Positions 31,959 to 41,126 are shown, numbered from the stretch's first letter. The stretch: DNA of 47,248 nucleotides from CAYUIG01 sp964444685 (GCA_964444685.1 CAYUIG010000026.1:1-47248); one strand, 5' to 3'. The notes: a model not told the origin generated them from the sequence alone. Program-made: numbers and translations.

Positions 31959-33353
31959 GTGGCGGACAGCTTTGATCTGATCGTGATCGGCGCGGGACCG
32001 GGCGGCTACGTGGCCGCGATCCGCGCTTCCCAGCTCGGGATGAAGGTGGCGTGCGTCGAGGCGCAGTACCTCGGCGGCGTGTGCAACAACGTGGGCTGCA
32101 TCCCGACCAAGGCGATGCTCGAGAGCGCCAAGTACGCGAAGAAGGTGCCCTCGCTGAAGGACTTCGGCATCACCGTGACCGACGTCCAGCTCGACATCGG
32201 CGCGGCGGGGAAGCGCGCGCGCAAGGTGGCGGAGCAGGGCGCGAAGGGTGTGGCGTTCCTCTTCCGCAAGCACAAGATCGAGCACGTGCAGGGGTGGGGC
32301 TCGCTGGCGGGCAAGGGGAAGGTGTCCGTGAAGGGCGAGAAGGGTGACCGCACGCTCACGGCGAAGCACATCATCCTGGCCACGGGCTCGCGACCGAAGT
32401 CGCTGCCCATGCTCAAGATCGACGGCGACCGCGTCTGGTCCTCGGATCAGGCGGTGTTCCCCGATGCGCTGCCGGCGTCGCTCGGGATCATCGGCGCGGG
32501 TGCGATCGGGATGGAGTTCGCCGACGTGTACAACGCATTCGGCACGAAGGTCACGATCATCGAAGCACTCGAGCAGGTGCTGCCGCTCGAGGACGTGGAC
32601 ACCGCGACGGTCGTGGACAAGGCGTACCGCAAGCGCGGCATCGACGTCTTCACCGGCGCGCGCCTCGAGAAGGCGGAGGTCGGCAAGAAAGGCGTGAAGC
32701 TGACGGTGAAGGGGAAGGACGGGAAGGCGCAGACGATCGAGGTCGAGCGCGTGCTCGTCGCGGTCGGCCGTGCGCCGATCGTCGACGACATGGGGCTGGA
32801 GAAGGCCGGCGTGAAGATCGAGAACGGCTTCATCAAGGTCGACGACCAGCTGCGCACGACCGCCGAGGGTGTGTACGCCATCGGCGACTGCGCGCGCCCG
32901 CCGCTGCTCGCGCACAAGGCGTCGCACGAGGGCGTCGTGCTCGTCGAGAACCTGGCGGGCCAGGGACACGGCTGGGTGGACTACGCGAACATCCCGAACG
33001 TCACGTACTGCCATCCCGAGGTCGCTTCGGTCGGGCTGACGGAGGCGAAGGCGAAGGAAGCGGGCTACGACGTCGAGGTGGGCAGCTTCCCGTTCAGCGC
33101 GAACGGCCGCGCGCGCACCGCGAACGAGACGGAAGGTTTCGTGAAGATCGTGCGCGACAGGAAGTACAGCGAGCTGCTGGGCGCGCACATCGTCGGCCCG
33201 AGTGCGAGCGAGCTGATCGGCGAGCTGGTCGTCGGGCGGCACCTCGAGACGACGGTCGAGGAGATGGACCGCGCGATGCATCCGCACCCCACTTTGTCCG
33301 AGGCTATTGCCGAGGCGGCTTTGGCGTCTTTGGGGCGTGCGTTGCACATGTAG
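31959..33353 (+). CDS. lpd: Dihydrolipoyl dehydrogenase, E3
   Basis: FAD-dependent disulfide oxidoreductase that reoxidises lipoyl groups of pyruvate/2-oxoacid dehydrogenase and the glycine cleavage system. FAD motif VIGAGPGGYVAAIRASQLG, redox-active pair C42/C47 (GGVCNNVGCIPTKA), NAD motif IIGAGAIGMEFADVYNAFG, and the C-terminal catalytic HPHPTLSEAIAEA with the His-Glu dyad are all present. 464 residues, GTG start at 31959. It is some 4 kb from pdhC, so it is not in the same operon, as befits a shared E3. Confidence 0.96.
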   Translation: MADSFDLIVIGAGPGGYVAAIRASQLGMKVACVEAQYLGGVCNNVGCIPTKAMLESAKYAKKVPSLKDFGITVTDVQLDIGAAGKRARKVAEQGAKGVAFLFRKHKIEHVQGWGSLAGKGKVSVKGEKGDRTLTAKHIILATGSRPKSLPMLKIDGDRVWSSDQAVFPDALPASLGIIGAGAIGMEFADVYNAFGTKVTIIEALEQVLPLEDVDTATVVDKAYRKRGIDVFTGARLEKAEVGKKGVKLTVKGKDGKAQTIEVERVLVAVGRAPIVDDMGLEKAGVKIENGFIKVDDQLRTTAEGVYAIGDCARPPLLAHKASHEGVVLVENLAGQGHGWVDYANIPNVTYCHPEVASVGLTEAKAKEAGYDVEVGSFPFSANGRARTANETEGFVKIVRDRKYSELLGAHIVGPSASELIGELVVGRHLETTVEEMDRAMHPHPTLSEAIAEAALASLGRALHM

Positions 33354-33378
33354 CGCGGGTTGCCGCTTGCGAACGACA

Positions 33379-33409
33379 TTTACCGCAGAGACGCCGAGGA
33401 CGCAGAGAA
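33379..33409 (+). repeat. Copy of the dispersed GCAGAG-type 31-bp repeat
   Basis: TTTACCGCAGAGACGCCGAG and then GACGCAGAGAA, about 25 bases after the lpd stop. It matches the outer arms of the rho terminator (3805-3835, reverse of 3885-3915) and the copy at 13601-13632. Here it is a single copy, not an inverted pair. Confidence 0.8.
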
Positions 33410-33452
33410 CGGATGTTGTAGTGGTTCGCCGTTGGGTTGCGTTCGCGGCGAT

Positions 33453-34748
33453 ATGATCGTGGGGCGTCGTTCGGCTGCGTTCGCGGCGATCATCATCGGG
33501 CTCGGCCTGCTCGGCATCTCCACGGCGGGGATGCTGGCGCGGGTCGAGCCGTTCGCTACCTGGTACTACTCGCTCGCGTGGTACCCGACGATCCTCGTGC
33601 TCGACGGACTGGTGGCGTGGCGCACGGGGTCGTTCTTCCTGCTGGGCCGCTGGCGCTTTCTCGCTTCCCTGCTCTTCTGGTCGGCCATCTGCTGGCTGTA
33701 CTACGAACTGTTCAACTTCCGGCTGCTGAACTGGTACTACGTCTTCCTGCCGCACGGTTGGCTGCTGCGGAACGCGGGGACCGTCATCGCATTTGCGACC
33801 GTGCTGCCCGCGCTGTTCACGATGGAGCGGCTGCTCGATGCGCTGGGCGCGCTGCATCGAACGACATGGCGGCCGTGGCGCATCGGGCCGGGCTTCCTCA
33901 CGGGAATGCGCGTGCTCGGTGCGATCCTGCTCGCACTCGTGCTGCTGCTGCCGAAGTACTTCTTCCCCTTCGTCTGGATCGGCACGGCACTACTGGTCGA
34001 GCCCGTGGTCTACGAACGCGACCGCGAACGCTCGCTGCTCGCGGACCTGGAGAACGGCCGGCCCGGGCGCATCCTGCGCCTGCTTCTCGCAGGCTTCCTC
34101 GTCGGCTTCCTGTGGGAGCTGTTCAACATCGAGGCGCGCACGAAGTGGATCTACACGGTGCCGTTCTTCGACGAGCTGAAGCTCTTCGAGATGCCCGTGC
34201 TCGGTTTCCTGGGCTTCCCGCCGTTCACGCTCGAGTGCTTCGTCCTCTGGCAGTTCCTCGTCACGGCCGGCCTCGCCGTCGATCGTGACGGTGCGACGTT
34301 TCCCCTTTCACGCGCGCGTCGCATCGGCGGGTTCGTCGCAGGGTCTGCGTTCGCGGTGGGTGTGCTGGCCGGAATCCAGACGCGCACGATCGAATCGCTG
34401 AAGCCGCGGCTGCAGGACCTCGCAGGTGTGCCGGCCGAAGCGCTCGAGTCGGCAGGCTATGACGCGTTCTCGCTCGCTTCTGCGGAAGCGTCGATCGTGG
34501 CTGCAGCCGCAAACGCGAGCGAGGATTCAGCACGCATCTGGGTCGAGCGCGCGCGCATCGCCGCGCACCGGGGCATCGGTGCGGAGAACGCGAGTACGCT
34601 CGCCGCACTCGGGATCCACACGATCGAAGAGCTCGCGGCCGCGGATGCCGATTCGCTGGCCGCGGCCGTCGGGGAGCTGCAGTCGAGGACACTGCCGCCG
34701 GCGCGCGCACGCGTCTGGGTGCGCGGCGCGCGCCGGCTGACGCAGTAG
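33453..34748 (+). CDS. Multipass membrane protein with a helix-hairpin-helix-like C-terminal domain
   Basis: A 431-residue protein with about eight or nine membrane helices up to about residue 310 (for example AAFAAIIIGLGLLGISTAGM and ILLALVLLLPKYFFPFVWIG), many aromatic residues and conserved-looking WYYELFNF and WELFNIEARTKWIYTVPFF. The soluble tail (about 330-431) contains two HhH-like segments: VPAEALESAGYDAFSLAS and GIGAENASTLAALGIHTIEELAAAD. I do not know the function. An upstream in-frame start at 33360 would add a tail encoded by the dispersed repeat, so ATG 33453 is chosen. A 15-bp direct repeat (33438-33452 and 33476-33490) flanks the start. Confidence 0.72.
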   Translation: MIVGRRSAAFAAIIIGLGLLGISTAGMLARVEPFATWYYSLAWYPTILVLDGLVAWRTGSFFLLGRWRFLASLLFWSAICWLYYELFNFRLLNWYYVFLPHGWLLRNAGTVIAFATVLPALFTMERLLDALGALHRTTWRPWRIGPGFLTGMRVLGAILLALVLLLPKYFFPFVWIGTALLVEPVVYERDRERSLLADLENGRPGRILRLLLAGFLVGFLWELFNIEARTKWIYTVPFFDELKLFEMPVLGFLGFPPFTLECFVLWQFLVTAGLAVDRDGATFPLSRARRIGGFVAGSAFAVGVLAGIQTRTIESLKPRLQDLAGVPAEALESAGYDAFSLASAEASIVAAAANASEDSARIWVERARIAAHRGIGAENASTLAALGIHTIEELAAADADSLAAAVGELQSRTLPPARARVWVRGARRLTQ

Positions 34749-36647
34749 TCAGTTCGCGGTCGTCGTGCCGCGGAGGTGCCGGTCGAGGAACTCGAGCACC
34801 GCGGTGTAGCCGCGGATCTCGTTCTCCTTCTTCAGGAAGCCGTGCCCCTCGTCGGGGAACACGATGTACTCGACCGGCACACCCTTCGCCTGCGCGGCGG
34901 CGACGATCTCATCCGACTCCACCTGCAGTACACGCGGATCGTTCGCGCCCTGGAGCACCATCAGCGGCGCAGTGATCCGGTCCGCGTTGAAGAGTGGTGA
35001 GATGCGGTGCAGCCGCACGCTGTCCGTGGCCGGGTCGCCCATCTCGGTGTAGAGCGCTTCCTTGAACGCCTCCCACCAGGGCGGAATGCTGGTGAGCGTG
35101 CGGACCCAGTTCGAGATGCCGAAGAGGTCGACACCGGCGGCGAACTCGTCGGGCTGGAGCGTGAGTGCGGCGAGGACCATGTAGCCGCCGTAGCTGCCGC
35201 CGAGGATGCCGATGCGTGTCGAGTCGACGTAGCCGGTCTCGATGAGCATGCGCTTCGACGCCACCACATCGCCGAGGTCCGCCTCGCCGTGCTTCCTGTC
35301 ATCCATCTGGAAGAAGGTCTTCCCGTAACCCGAGCTGCCGCGGTTGTTGATGTCGAACACCACGTAGCCGTGGTTCACCAGCGCCTGCGTCAGCGCGAAG
35401 TAGCCGACCTGCGCCTGGCCGCCGGGTCCGCCGTGCACCATTACGATCGCCGGCGCCTTCGCACTCGACGATGCCTGGTGCGGCTTGTAGAGCAGCCCGG
35501 GCACTTCGACACCATCGTAGGAGGCGAAGCGTACGTGGGTTGGCACGACCAGGTCCTCGCGTGCAATGCTCGGGCTGACCGCGTCCGTCAGGCGGACCGG
35601 TGCCTCGCCCACACGGCCGGCCCACAGATCGTCGGGTGCGCCGCCATCCGTGTTGTAGAAGCGGAACCATGAGTCGTCGGTCGAGAAGCCCAGCCCGCGC
35701 ACGAGGCCGGCGGGCATCCCCTGAAGCTGAACTTCCGCCATGGTCTCCGCATCGTAGACGCGCGTGATCGTCTTCGCTTCCTCGTTGATTGCGACGCCGA
35801 GATAGCGGCCGCTGCGCGAGTACCCCGCGTCGATCACATCCCACTCCGGCGCCAGCAACGTGGTGCGTTCGCCCGTGGCGAGATCGTGACGCCAGAGCGC
35901 GGCGAACTCGCGGCCCTCATCCGAAGTGATCAGCAGCGCACTGCCATCGTGCGTGAAGTCGACCGGATTGTACGCGACGCTTCCCTCGTGCGGTGTGATG
36001 TGCCGCGTCTCACCCGTCTGTCGATCGTGCACGAAGATGTCGACGTTCGATGTCGAGATCGGGCGGATCAGTGCGAGATACCGGCCGTCGCGCGAGATCG
36101 GGCCCGGCAGGAAACCCTCGTCGTTGCGATACCACAGCTCGCGTTCGTACGTCGTGGCGTCGTAGCGGTAGATGTCGAAGAAGCGCTCGTCCCGCTCGTT
36201 GGTGGCTACGAAGAACGCGGTGCCGTCACCGGACCACCTGGAGAACTGCGCCTGATGGCCGTCGCCCGGCGTGAGGTCGCGCGTGCTGCCATCCAGCTCG
36301 TGCACGAAGATGTGCGACAGCTCGTTGCCGCCCTGATCGCTCGAGTACAGGAAGCGGTCGTCGGTAAAGAAGTAGCCGATGACGAAGATCGCGTCGGTGG
36401 TGGAGTTCGTGAGCTGCTGCGGTTCGCCGCCGGCGAGCGGGATCGCGTACGCGTTCCAGACGCCCGAAATGTTGGTCGATACGAGGAGGCGCGTGTTGTC
36501 GTGGGAGAATGACCCGCCGCCGTACTCGTCGTTGTCGTAGAACTCCGCGACCGTGTGCAGCGGCACCTCACGCGCTTCATCGCTCGGCGTGTCGGCGGCA
36601 CAGCCGACGAGCGCCGACGTCAGCACCAGACGGACGAACGTACGCAT
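34749..36647 (-). CDS. S9 family prolyl oligopeptidase-type lipoprotein
   Basis: A 632-residue secreted serine peptidase. A lipoprotein signal (MRTFVRLVLTSALVGCAADT, cysteine at 16) is followed by a beta-propeller (about 30-370) and an alpha/beta-hydrolase domain. The triad is Ser485 (GGSYGG), Asp570 (QGANDPRVL) and His602 (PDEGHGFL). The oxyanion/active-site context VMVHGGPGGQAQ matches the acylaminoacyl-peptidase/DPP branch. It likely degrades peptides in the periplasm or at the outer membrane. Its stop directly abuts the preceding convergent gene. Confidence 0.93.
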   Translation of the reverse strand: MRTFVRLVLTSALVGCAADTPSDEAREVPLHTVAEFYDNDEYGGGSFSHDNTRLLVSTNISGVWNAYAIPLAGGEPQQLTNSTTDAIFVIGYFFTDDRFLYSSDQGGNELSHIFVHELDGSTRDLTPGDGHQAQFSRWSGDGTAFFVATNERDERFFDIYRYDATTYERELWYRNDEGFLPGPISRDGRYLALIRPISTSNVDIFVHDRQTGETRHITPHEGSVAYNPVDFTHDGSALLITSDEGREFAALWRHDLATGERTTLLAPEWDVIDAGYSRSGRYLGVAINEEAKTITRVYDAETMAEVQLQGMPAGLVRGLGFSTDDSWFRFYNTDGGAPDDLWAGRVGEAPVRLTDAVSPSIAREDLVVPTHVRFASYDGVEVPGLLYKPHQASSSAKAPAIVMVHGGPGGQAQVGYFALTQALVNHGYVVFDINNRGSSGYGKTFFQMDDRKHGEADLGDVVASKRMLIETGYVDSTRIGILGGSYGGYMVLAALTLQPDEFAAGVDLFGISNWVRTLTSIPPWWEAFKEALYTEMGDPATDSVRLHRISPLFNADRITAPLMVLQGANDPRVLQVESDEIVAAAQAKGVPVEYIVFPDEGHGFLKKENEIRGYTAVLEFLDRHLRGTTTAN

Positions 36648-36675
36648 TGCGGTCTCCGGGAGAGGGATGGTCCGG

Positions 36676-37707
36676 TCAGACGATCTGGATGCGTCCGGCC
36701 GGTCCGGCTTCCACCGCGCCGATGAGCGCGGCGGTATCGAGACGGTCGAGCAGCGATTGCGCGCGCTCCTGTGGTACAGCGATCAGCAGGCCGCCCGACG
36801 TCTGCGCGTCGCAGAGCAACAGCCGCAGGTCCTCGGGTACTGCATCGGCGAACGAGGCGTAACCGGCGGCATCGTCCGCGTTGCGACGCGTGCCGCCCGC
36901 GATGCAGCCGGCGCGCAGATGCTCGAGCGCGCCGGGCAGCAACGAAACCTTCGATGGAGTGATTCGCGCGGATGCGCCGCTGCCGCGCAGCATCTCGTGC
37001 AGGTGGCCAAGCAGACCGAAGCCGGTCACGTCGGTGGCTGCGTGCGCGCCCGCCTCGAGCATCGCTTCCGACGCCGTGCGGTTCAGCGTTGCCATCGACG
37101 TAACGGCAGCGGCGATTTCATCTGAAGACGCCGTTCCCCGCTTGATCGCGGTGGCGATCACGCCGGTACCGATCCGCTTCGTCAGGATCAGCGCATCCCC
37201 CGGACGCGCCGTGGAGTTGCGGACGATACGCTCGGGATCGGCCATGCCGATCACGGCGAGGCCGTACTTCGGCTCCGCATCGTCGATCGAGTGGCCACCG
37301 ATGATCGGGATCCCCGCCTCGCGCGCGATCTCCGCGCCGCCGCGCACGATCTCCTCGAGAATCCCCTCGCCCAGCAGGTCGCGCGGGAACGCGACAAGGT
37401 TCAGCGCGAAGAGCGGACGCGCGCCCATCGCGTAGACGTCGGACAGCGCGTTCGCGGCCGCGATGCGGCCGAAGTCGAACGGCTCGTCCACGATGGGCGT
37501 GAAGAAGTCCACCGTGGCGACGAGTGCAGTCCCGTCCACGAGATACACGCCCGCGTCATCCGCCGTGCTCGCATCGACGAGCACCGACGGATCAGCGAAC
37601 GGAGCGATGTGACGCAGCACCTGCGTCAGCTCGGACGCGCCGAGCTTGCAGGCTCAACCGGCGCCGTGGCTCAGCTGCGTCAGGCGGATGCGTTGGCGTT
37701 GGTCCAT
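36676..37707 (-). CDS. selD: Selenide, water dikinase with selenocysteine at the catalytic position (in-frame UGA)
   Basis: Makes selenophosphate from selenide and ATP, the selenium donor for selenocysteine and selenouridine. Read from ATG 37707, the minus strand gives MDQRQRIRLTQLSHGAG, then TGA at 37654-37656 (codon 18), then ACKLGASELTQVLRH and on in frame. The TGA falls exactly at the catalytic Cys17 of E. coli SelD (SHGAGCGCK), so I read it as selenocysteine. A hairpin starting two bases after the UGA fits a bacterial SECIS. The rest is standard: ATP/metal-binding DFFTPIVDEPFDFGRIAA, GGHSIDDAEPKYGLA and DVTGFGLLGHLHE. The full chain is 343 residues. Translation stopping at the UGA would lose the protein. 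A start at GTG 37620 would lack the catalytic loop. Confidence 0.92.
37620..37652 (-). promoter_or_regulatory. Bacterial SECIS-like hairpin downstream of the selD UGA
   Basis: On the minus strand, CCTGC pairs with GCAGG (outer 5 bp) and AGCTCGG with CCGAGCT (inner 7 bp) around loop CGCGT. The loop begins 14 bases after the UGA and has G at its second position. This is close to the spacing and loop rule for SelB-binding bSECIS elements. Confidence 0.7.
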
Positions 37708-37744
37708 GGTGCGGGCAACCTAGGCGCTACGGCGGTTGAAAGTC

Positions 37745-37781
37745 GAGTCTGGGGTCTGGGGTCTGGTGTCTGGTATCTGGG
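37745..37781. repeat. Heptad repeat, five GGGTCTG-type units
   Basis: GAGTCTG, GGGTCTG, GGGTCTG, GTGTCTG, GTATCTG, in strict 7-base phase, in the gap between selD and the divergent DUF4349-type gene. It is the same word as in the arrays at 26504-26583 and 41127-41230. Confidence 0.85.
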
Positions 37782-37841
37782 TATGTGCAAGGCCGGTCGC
37801 CTGGGTCGTCCTCTGATGCGTGGACCCAATGGGAGGATGCC

Positions 37842-38753
37842 ATGCGACGGGAATACCTGGCGGCGATGGCCGCCGTGATGACGTTGGCGGCGTGCGGGCA
37901 GGCGGACAGCGCTTCGTACATGGAGGCGGACTACGCGGCCGGCGTGGGCGCCGGCGCGCCGGCACCGAAGCCCGCGCCGCCAGCAATGGACGAAGCCCGT
38001 TCGATCGTACAGGTGGCGGGGCCCGCGCTCCGGCCGGTCCAGGCCGACGCCATGCTGATCCGCAACGGCATGGCGAGCATCGAGGTGGACTCGCTCGAGA
38101 TCGGGATCGAGGCGGTGCGTGCGCTCGCGGAGTCGCTCGGCGGATACGTCGCCAATACGGCGCTCGAAATGGGCGAGCAGCGGGTGCGGCGCGCGACGCT
38201 CGAGCTGCGCATCCCGGCGGACCGCTTCGATGCGGCGCTGACCAACCTCGAGCCGATCGGCAGCGTCGAGTCTGTTAACATCGATGCGCAGGATGTCGGC
38301 GAGGAGTACGTGGACGTGACGGCTCGCCTGGCGAACGCACGCCGGCTGGAGGAGCGGCTGATCGAGCTGCTCGACAGGCGCACGGGCGAGCTCGAGGACG
38401 TGCTCGCGGTCGAGCGGGAGCTGGCGCGTGTGCGCGAGGAGAGCGAGCGGCTGCAGGGTCGCATCCGGTGGCTCGAGAGCCGGGTCGCAACGAGCACGCT
38501 CACCGTCATGCTGCACGAGCCGACGCCGCTGCTGGCGGGCGCGCCGGGCGAGAACCCGATCGTCGACGCGCTGCGCGACGCGTGGCGCAACTTCGTCGGC
38601 TTCATCGCCGGCGGGATCGCGGCGCTGGGCTGGCTCCTGCCGCTCGCGGCCGTGCTGGCGCTCGTGACCTGGGTGCTGCGACGGGTCGTCCCGCCGCTGC
38701 GCTGGCGGCGCCGCGCCGCTCAGATGCCTTCGAACAGCGGCGTCGAGATATAG
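37842..38753 (+). CDS. DUF4349-type lipoprotein with coiled coil and C-terminal membrane helix
   Basis: A 303-residue protein. Lipoprotein signal MRREYLAAMAAVMTLAACGQ (cysteine at 18), then the DUF4349 domain (about 85-260: ALRPVQADAMLIRNGMASIE and LGGYVANTALEMGEQRVRRA). Within it lies a long coiled coil (RLEERLIELLDRRTGELEDV) ending in a beta segment (STLTVMLHEP). A membrane helix follows (about 265-290) with a basic tail. GGGAGG 6 bases before ATG 37842 fixes the start. The role is unknown. The 3' end overlaps cysK tail-to-tail by 34 bases. Confidence 0.82.
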   Translation: MRREYLAAMAAVMTLAACGQADSASYMEADYAAGVGAGAPAPKPAPPAMDEARSIVQVAGPALRPVQADAMLIRNGMASIEVDSLEIGIEAVRALAESLGGYVANTALEMGEQRVRRATLELRIPADRFDAALTNLEPIGSVESVNIDAQDVGEEYVDVTARLANARRLEERLIELLDRRTGELEDVLAVERELARVREESERLQGRIRWLESRVATSTLTVMLHEPTPLLAGAPGENPIVDALRDAWRNFVGFIAGGIAALGWLLPLAAVLALVTWVLRRVVPPLRWRRRAAQMPSNSGVEI

Positions 38754-39676
38754 CGTTCCGCAAAGGAGGGGAGGATCGCGACGACGGTCTTCCCCTCCAT
38801 CTCCTCGCGCGCCGCGACGCGCAGCGCGGCGATGATCGCCGCGCCCGATGAGATGCCGCACGGAATCCCTTCCACGCGCGCCACGCGCCGCGTCATCTCG
38901 AACGCTTCGTCATTGCCGATCGTGATCACCTCATCGATCAGCGACGTGTCGAGTATCTCCGGGATGAAACCCGCGCCGATGCCCTGGATCGTATTGCCCG
39001 GTGCGGGCTCACCGCCCGAGAGGACCGGGCTGATCGACGGCTCGACCGCCACCATGCGGAGACCGGGACGGCGCGGCTTCAGTACCTGGCCGCAGCCGGT
39101 CAGCGTGCCGCCCGTGCCGACGCCGCTCACGATCACGTCGACCTGCCCGTCCGTGTCGTTCCAGATCTCTTCGGCCGTCGTGTTCCTGTGGATCTCCGGG
39201 TTCGCGGGATTGGCGAACTGATCCGGCTTCACGGCGTTCGGGATCTCGCGCAGCAGCTCGTCCGCGCGCTCGAACGCGCCCTTGATGCCCTTCTCCTTCG
39301 GCGTGAGCTCCACCTCCGCGCCGAGCAGCGCGAGCATCCTGCGACGCTCGATCGACATCGTTTCCGGCATGGTGAGGATGCAGCGGTAACCCTTCAGCGC
39401 GCAGACGAACGCGAGCGCGATGCCGGTGTTGCCCGACGTGGGCTCGACGACCACGCTGCCCGGCTTCAACTTCCCCTCGCGCTCCATCGCCTCGATCATC
39501 GCCACGCCGATGCGGTCCTTCACGCTGGCGAGCGGATTGAAGAACTCGAGCTTCAGCAGGACGTCCGCACGCGCACCACTCTCCTGCGCGAGCCTGTGCA
39601 TGCGCACGAGCGGCGTGTCTCCGATCGTGTCGGCAATGGTGTCGTAGATGCGGCCGCGTCCGCGCGTGGTGCGCAT
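38720..39676 (-). CDS. cysK: Cysteine synthase A (O-acetylserine sulfhydrylase)
   Basis: PLP enzyme forming cysteine from O-acetylserine and sulfide. 318 residues; PLP lysine K53 (NPLASVKDRIG), substrate loop EPTSGNTGIALAF, phosphate-binding GVGTGGTLTG and the C-terminal GISSGAAIIAA are clear. Start ATG 39676 has GGAGGG 3 bases upstream. It lies 10 bases after the TPR-protein gene on the same strand, so the two are probably one operon. The selenium gene selD is close by, but no direct link is shown. Confidence 0.95.
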   Translation of the reverse strand: MRTTRGRGRIYDTIADTIGDTPLVRMHRLAQESGARADVLLKLEFFNPLASVKDRIGVAMIEAMEREGKLKPGSVVVEPTSGNTGIALAFVCALKGYRCILTMPETMSIERRRMLALLGAEVELTPKEKGIKGAFERADELLREIPNAVKPDQFANPANPEIHRNTTAEEIWNDTDGQVDVIVSGVGTGGTLTGCGQVLKPRRPGLRMVAVEPSISPVLSGGEPAPGNTIQGIGAGFIPEILDTSLIDEVITIGNDEAFEMTRRVARVEGIPCGISSGAAIIAALRVAAREEMEGKTVVAILPSFAERYISTPLFEGI

Positions 39677-39686
39677 GGGCCCTCCG

Positions 39687-41105
39687 TTAGAAACGTGAGG
39701 ATCGGATCCAGGTGTCGGAACGCGACCACGACCGCTCGAACGCCCGCGCGGCCGCGTCCGCATCCTCGGTCCGGCCCTGCGCGCGCAAGGATTGCTCCAG
39801 TCCGAGCAGACTCCAGCCGTTGTTCGGGTGCAGCTCGAGCTCCCGGCGGTACACGGCTTCGGCTTCCACCGGTTGCCCGGCCTCGAGCAGGCGCGCGCCC
39901 AGCCAGTGGCGGGCCGAGAACGGCAGCGGCTCCGGCTCGTCATAGCGGAGGCCATCCTCGGTCTCGACCGCCTTCTCGAGTTCCGCGATGGCTTCATCCG
40001 TCCGGCCTTCGGCTGCGAGCAGCTCCGCGCGCAGGATGCCGCCCGTGACGCCCAGCAGCTGGGCGGTGCCATGCCCGCGGAAGTTCACGTTCGCCGACGT
40101 GTTCGCGGCCAGGTCGTCCACGGCCGCGAGCATCACGCGCGCACTGTCCGCGTTNNNNNNNNNNNNNNNNNNNNNNNNNNNNNNNNNNNNNNNNNNNNNN
40201 NNNNNNNNNNNNNNNNNNNNNNNNNNNNNNNNNNNNNNNNNNNNNNNNNNNNNNTTCAGATCCGAATGCCACGCCTGGATGTTCGCGCGCACCGCGTCGC
40301 CCCAGCGGCCCACGCGGTTGAACGTGTGCGACGGCATGTGGTTGATGTGGCTCGCACCCGGGATCGACGCACCCAGATGATTCGCGCACGCCTCCGCCAG
40401 CTCCGGCCGCGTCGTCGATTCCGTGGCGTGCACGTACAGATGGCACGCGCCCGGATGGGTGATGTCACGCGACAGCACGGCGTCGAGCACCTGATGGATG
40501 CGCCGCACCGCCGGCTTCTCCGCGTCCCAGCGTCCGCGCCGCGGCTCGAGCAGCATCAGCGCTTCGGCGTACAGCGTGCCCACCTCGGGATCGTTGGGGA
40601 ACGCCTCATAGACCGCGGCCATCGCGTCCGCATACGCCGAGTCCAGCTTCGCGCGACGCGTCCCGTCCAGCTCCGGTTCGTACCGCACCAGCATCGCGTC
40701 GATCAGCGCGCTCTCCAGCGGCGACGTGCGCCCGGGCGCGAGCTCCTTCGCACGCCGGATCGCTGCGTACGCGCGCGGCGCATTCTCCGGCGACATCGGT
40801 CCGTTCAGGTACGGGCCCCACGCCCACGCCTCGCCCCAGTAGCACAGCGCGCAGTTCGGGTCGCGCTGCGCGGCCTCGCGGAAGGAGCGCGCGGCGTCCT
40901 GCGGCGTGAAGGAGTACAGGAGCTGGATGCCCTGGTCGAAGTACGCCTGCGCTTCGGGATTGTCCGTGCGGATCGGCCGGCTGTACGGACCCAGCACCGG
41001 CGACAGACCCATGGGCTCCGAGAACGACTCGGGCATCGAGGGCGCCTGCGCCGCCGCGGACAGCGGCAGCAGGAGCACGAGGACGGGAATCAGGTTCGTT
41101 CGCAT
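39687..41105 (-). CDS. Exported tetratricopeptide-repeat protein, interrupted by an assembly gap
   Basis: Signal peptide MRTNLIPVLVLLLPLSAAAQ at the N-terminus, then TPR-type helices: AYFDQGIQLLYSFTPQDAAR, NCALCYWGEAWAWGPYLNGP, and near the end RHWLGARLLEAGQPVEAEAV and NNGWSLLGLEQSLRAQGRTE. The central HPGACHLYVHATES and GASHINHMPSHTF, rich in histidine, are typical of a TPR family often found in these bacteria, with no assigned function. A 100-base N block (40155-40254) removes part of the middle. Both sides are in the same frame as drawn, but the true gap size is unknown, so the length of 472 residues is nominal. Confidence 0.8.
   Translation of the reverse strand: MRTNLIPVLVLLLPLSAAAQAPSMPESFSEPMGLSPVLGPYSRPIRTDNPEAQAYFDQGIQLLYSFTPQDAARSFREAAQRDPNCALCYWGEAWAWGPYLNGPMSPENAPRAYAAIRRAKELAPGRTSPLESALIDAMLVRYEPELDGTRRAKLDSAYADAMAAVYEAFPNDPEVGTLYAEALMLLEPRRGRWDAEKPAVRRIHQVLDAVLSRDITHPGACHLYVHATESTTRPELAEACANHLGASIPGASHINHMPSHTFNRVGRWGDAVRANIQAWHSDLXXXXXXXXXXXXXXXXXXXXXXXXXXXXXXXXXXNADSARVMLAAVDDLAANTSANVNFRGHGTAQLLGVTGGILRAELLAAEGRTDEAIAELEKAVETEDGLRYDEPEPLPFSARHWLGARLLEAGQPVEAEAVYRRELELHPNNGWSLLGLEQSLRAQGRTEDADAAARAFERSWSRSDTWIRSSRF
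40155..40254. other. Assembly gap (100 N) inside the TPR-protein gene
   Basis: Exactly 100 N, the same length as the gap at 12611, which suggests a fixed placeholder. Flanks here are not duplicated. Confidence 0.95.
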
Positions 41106-41126
41106 CGCGGAATCTCGGGGGGTGAG

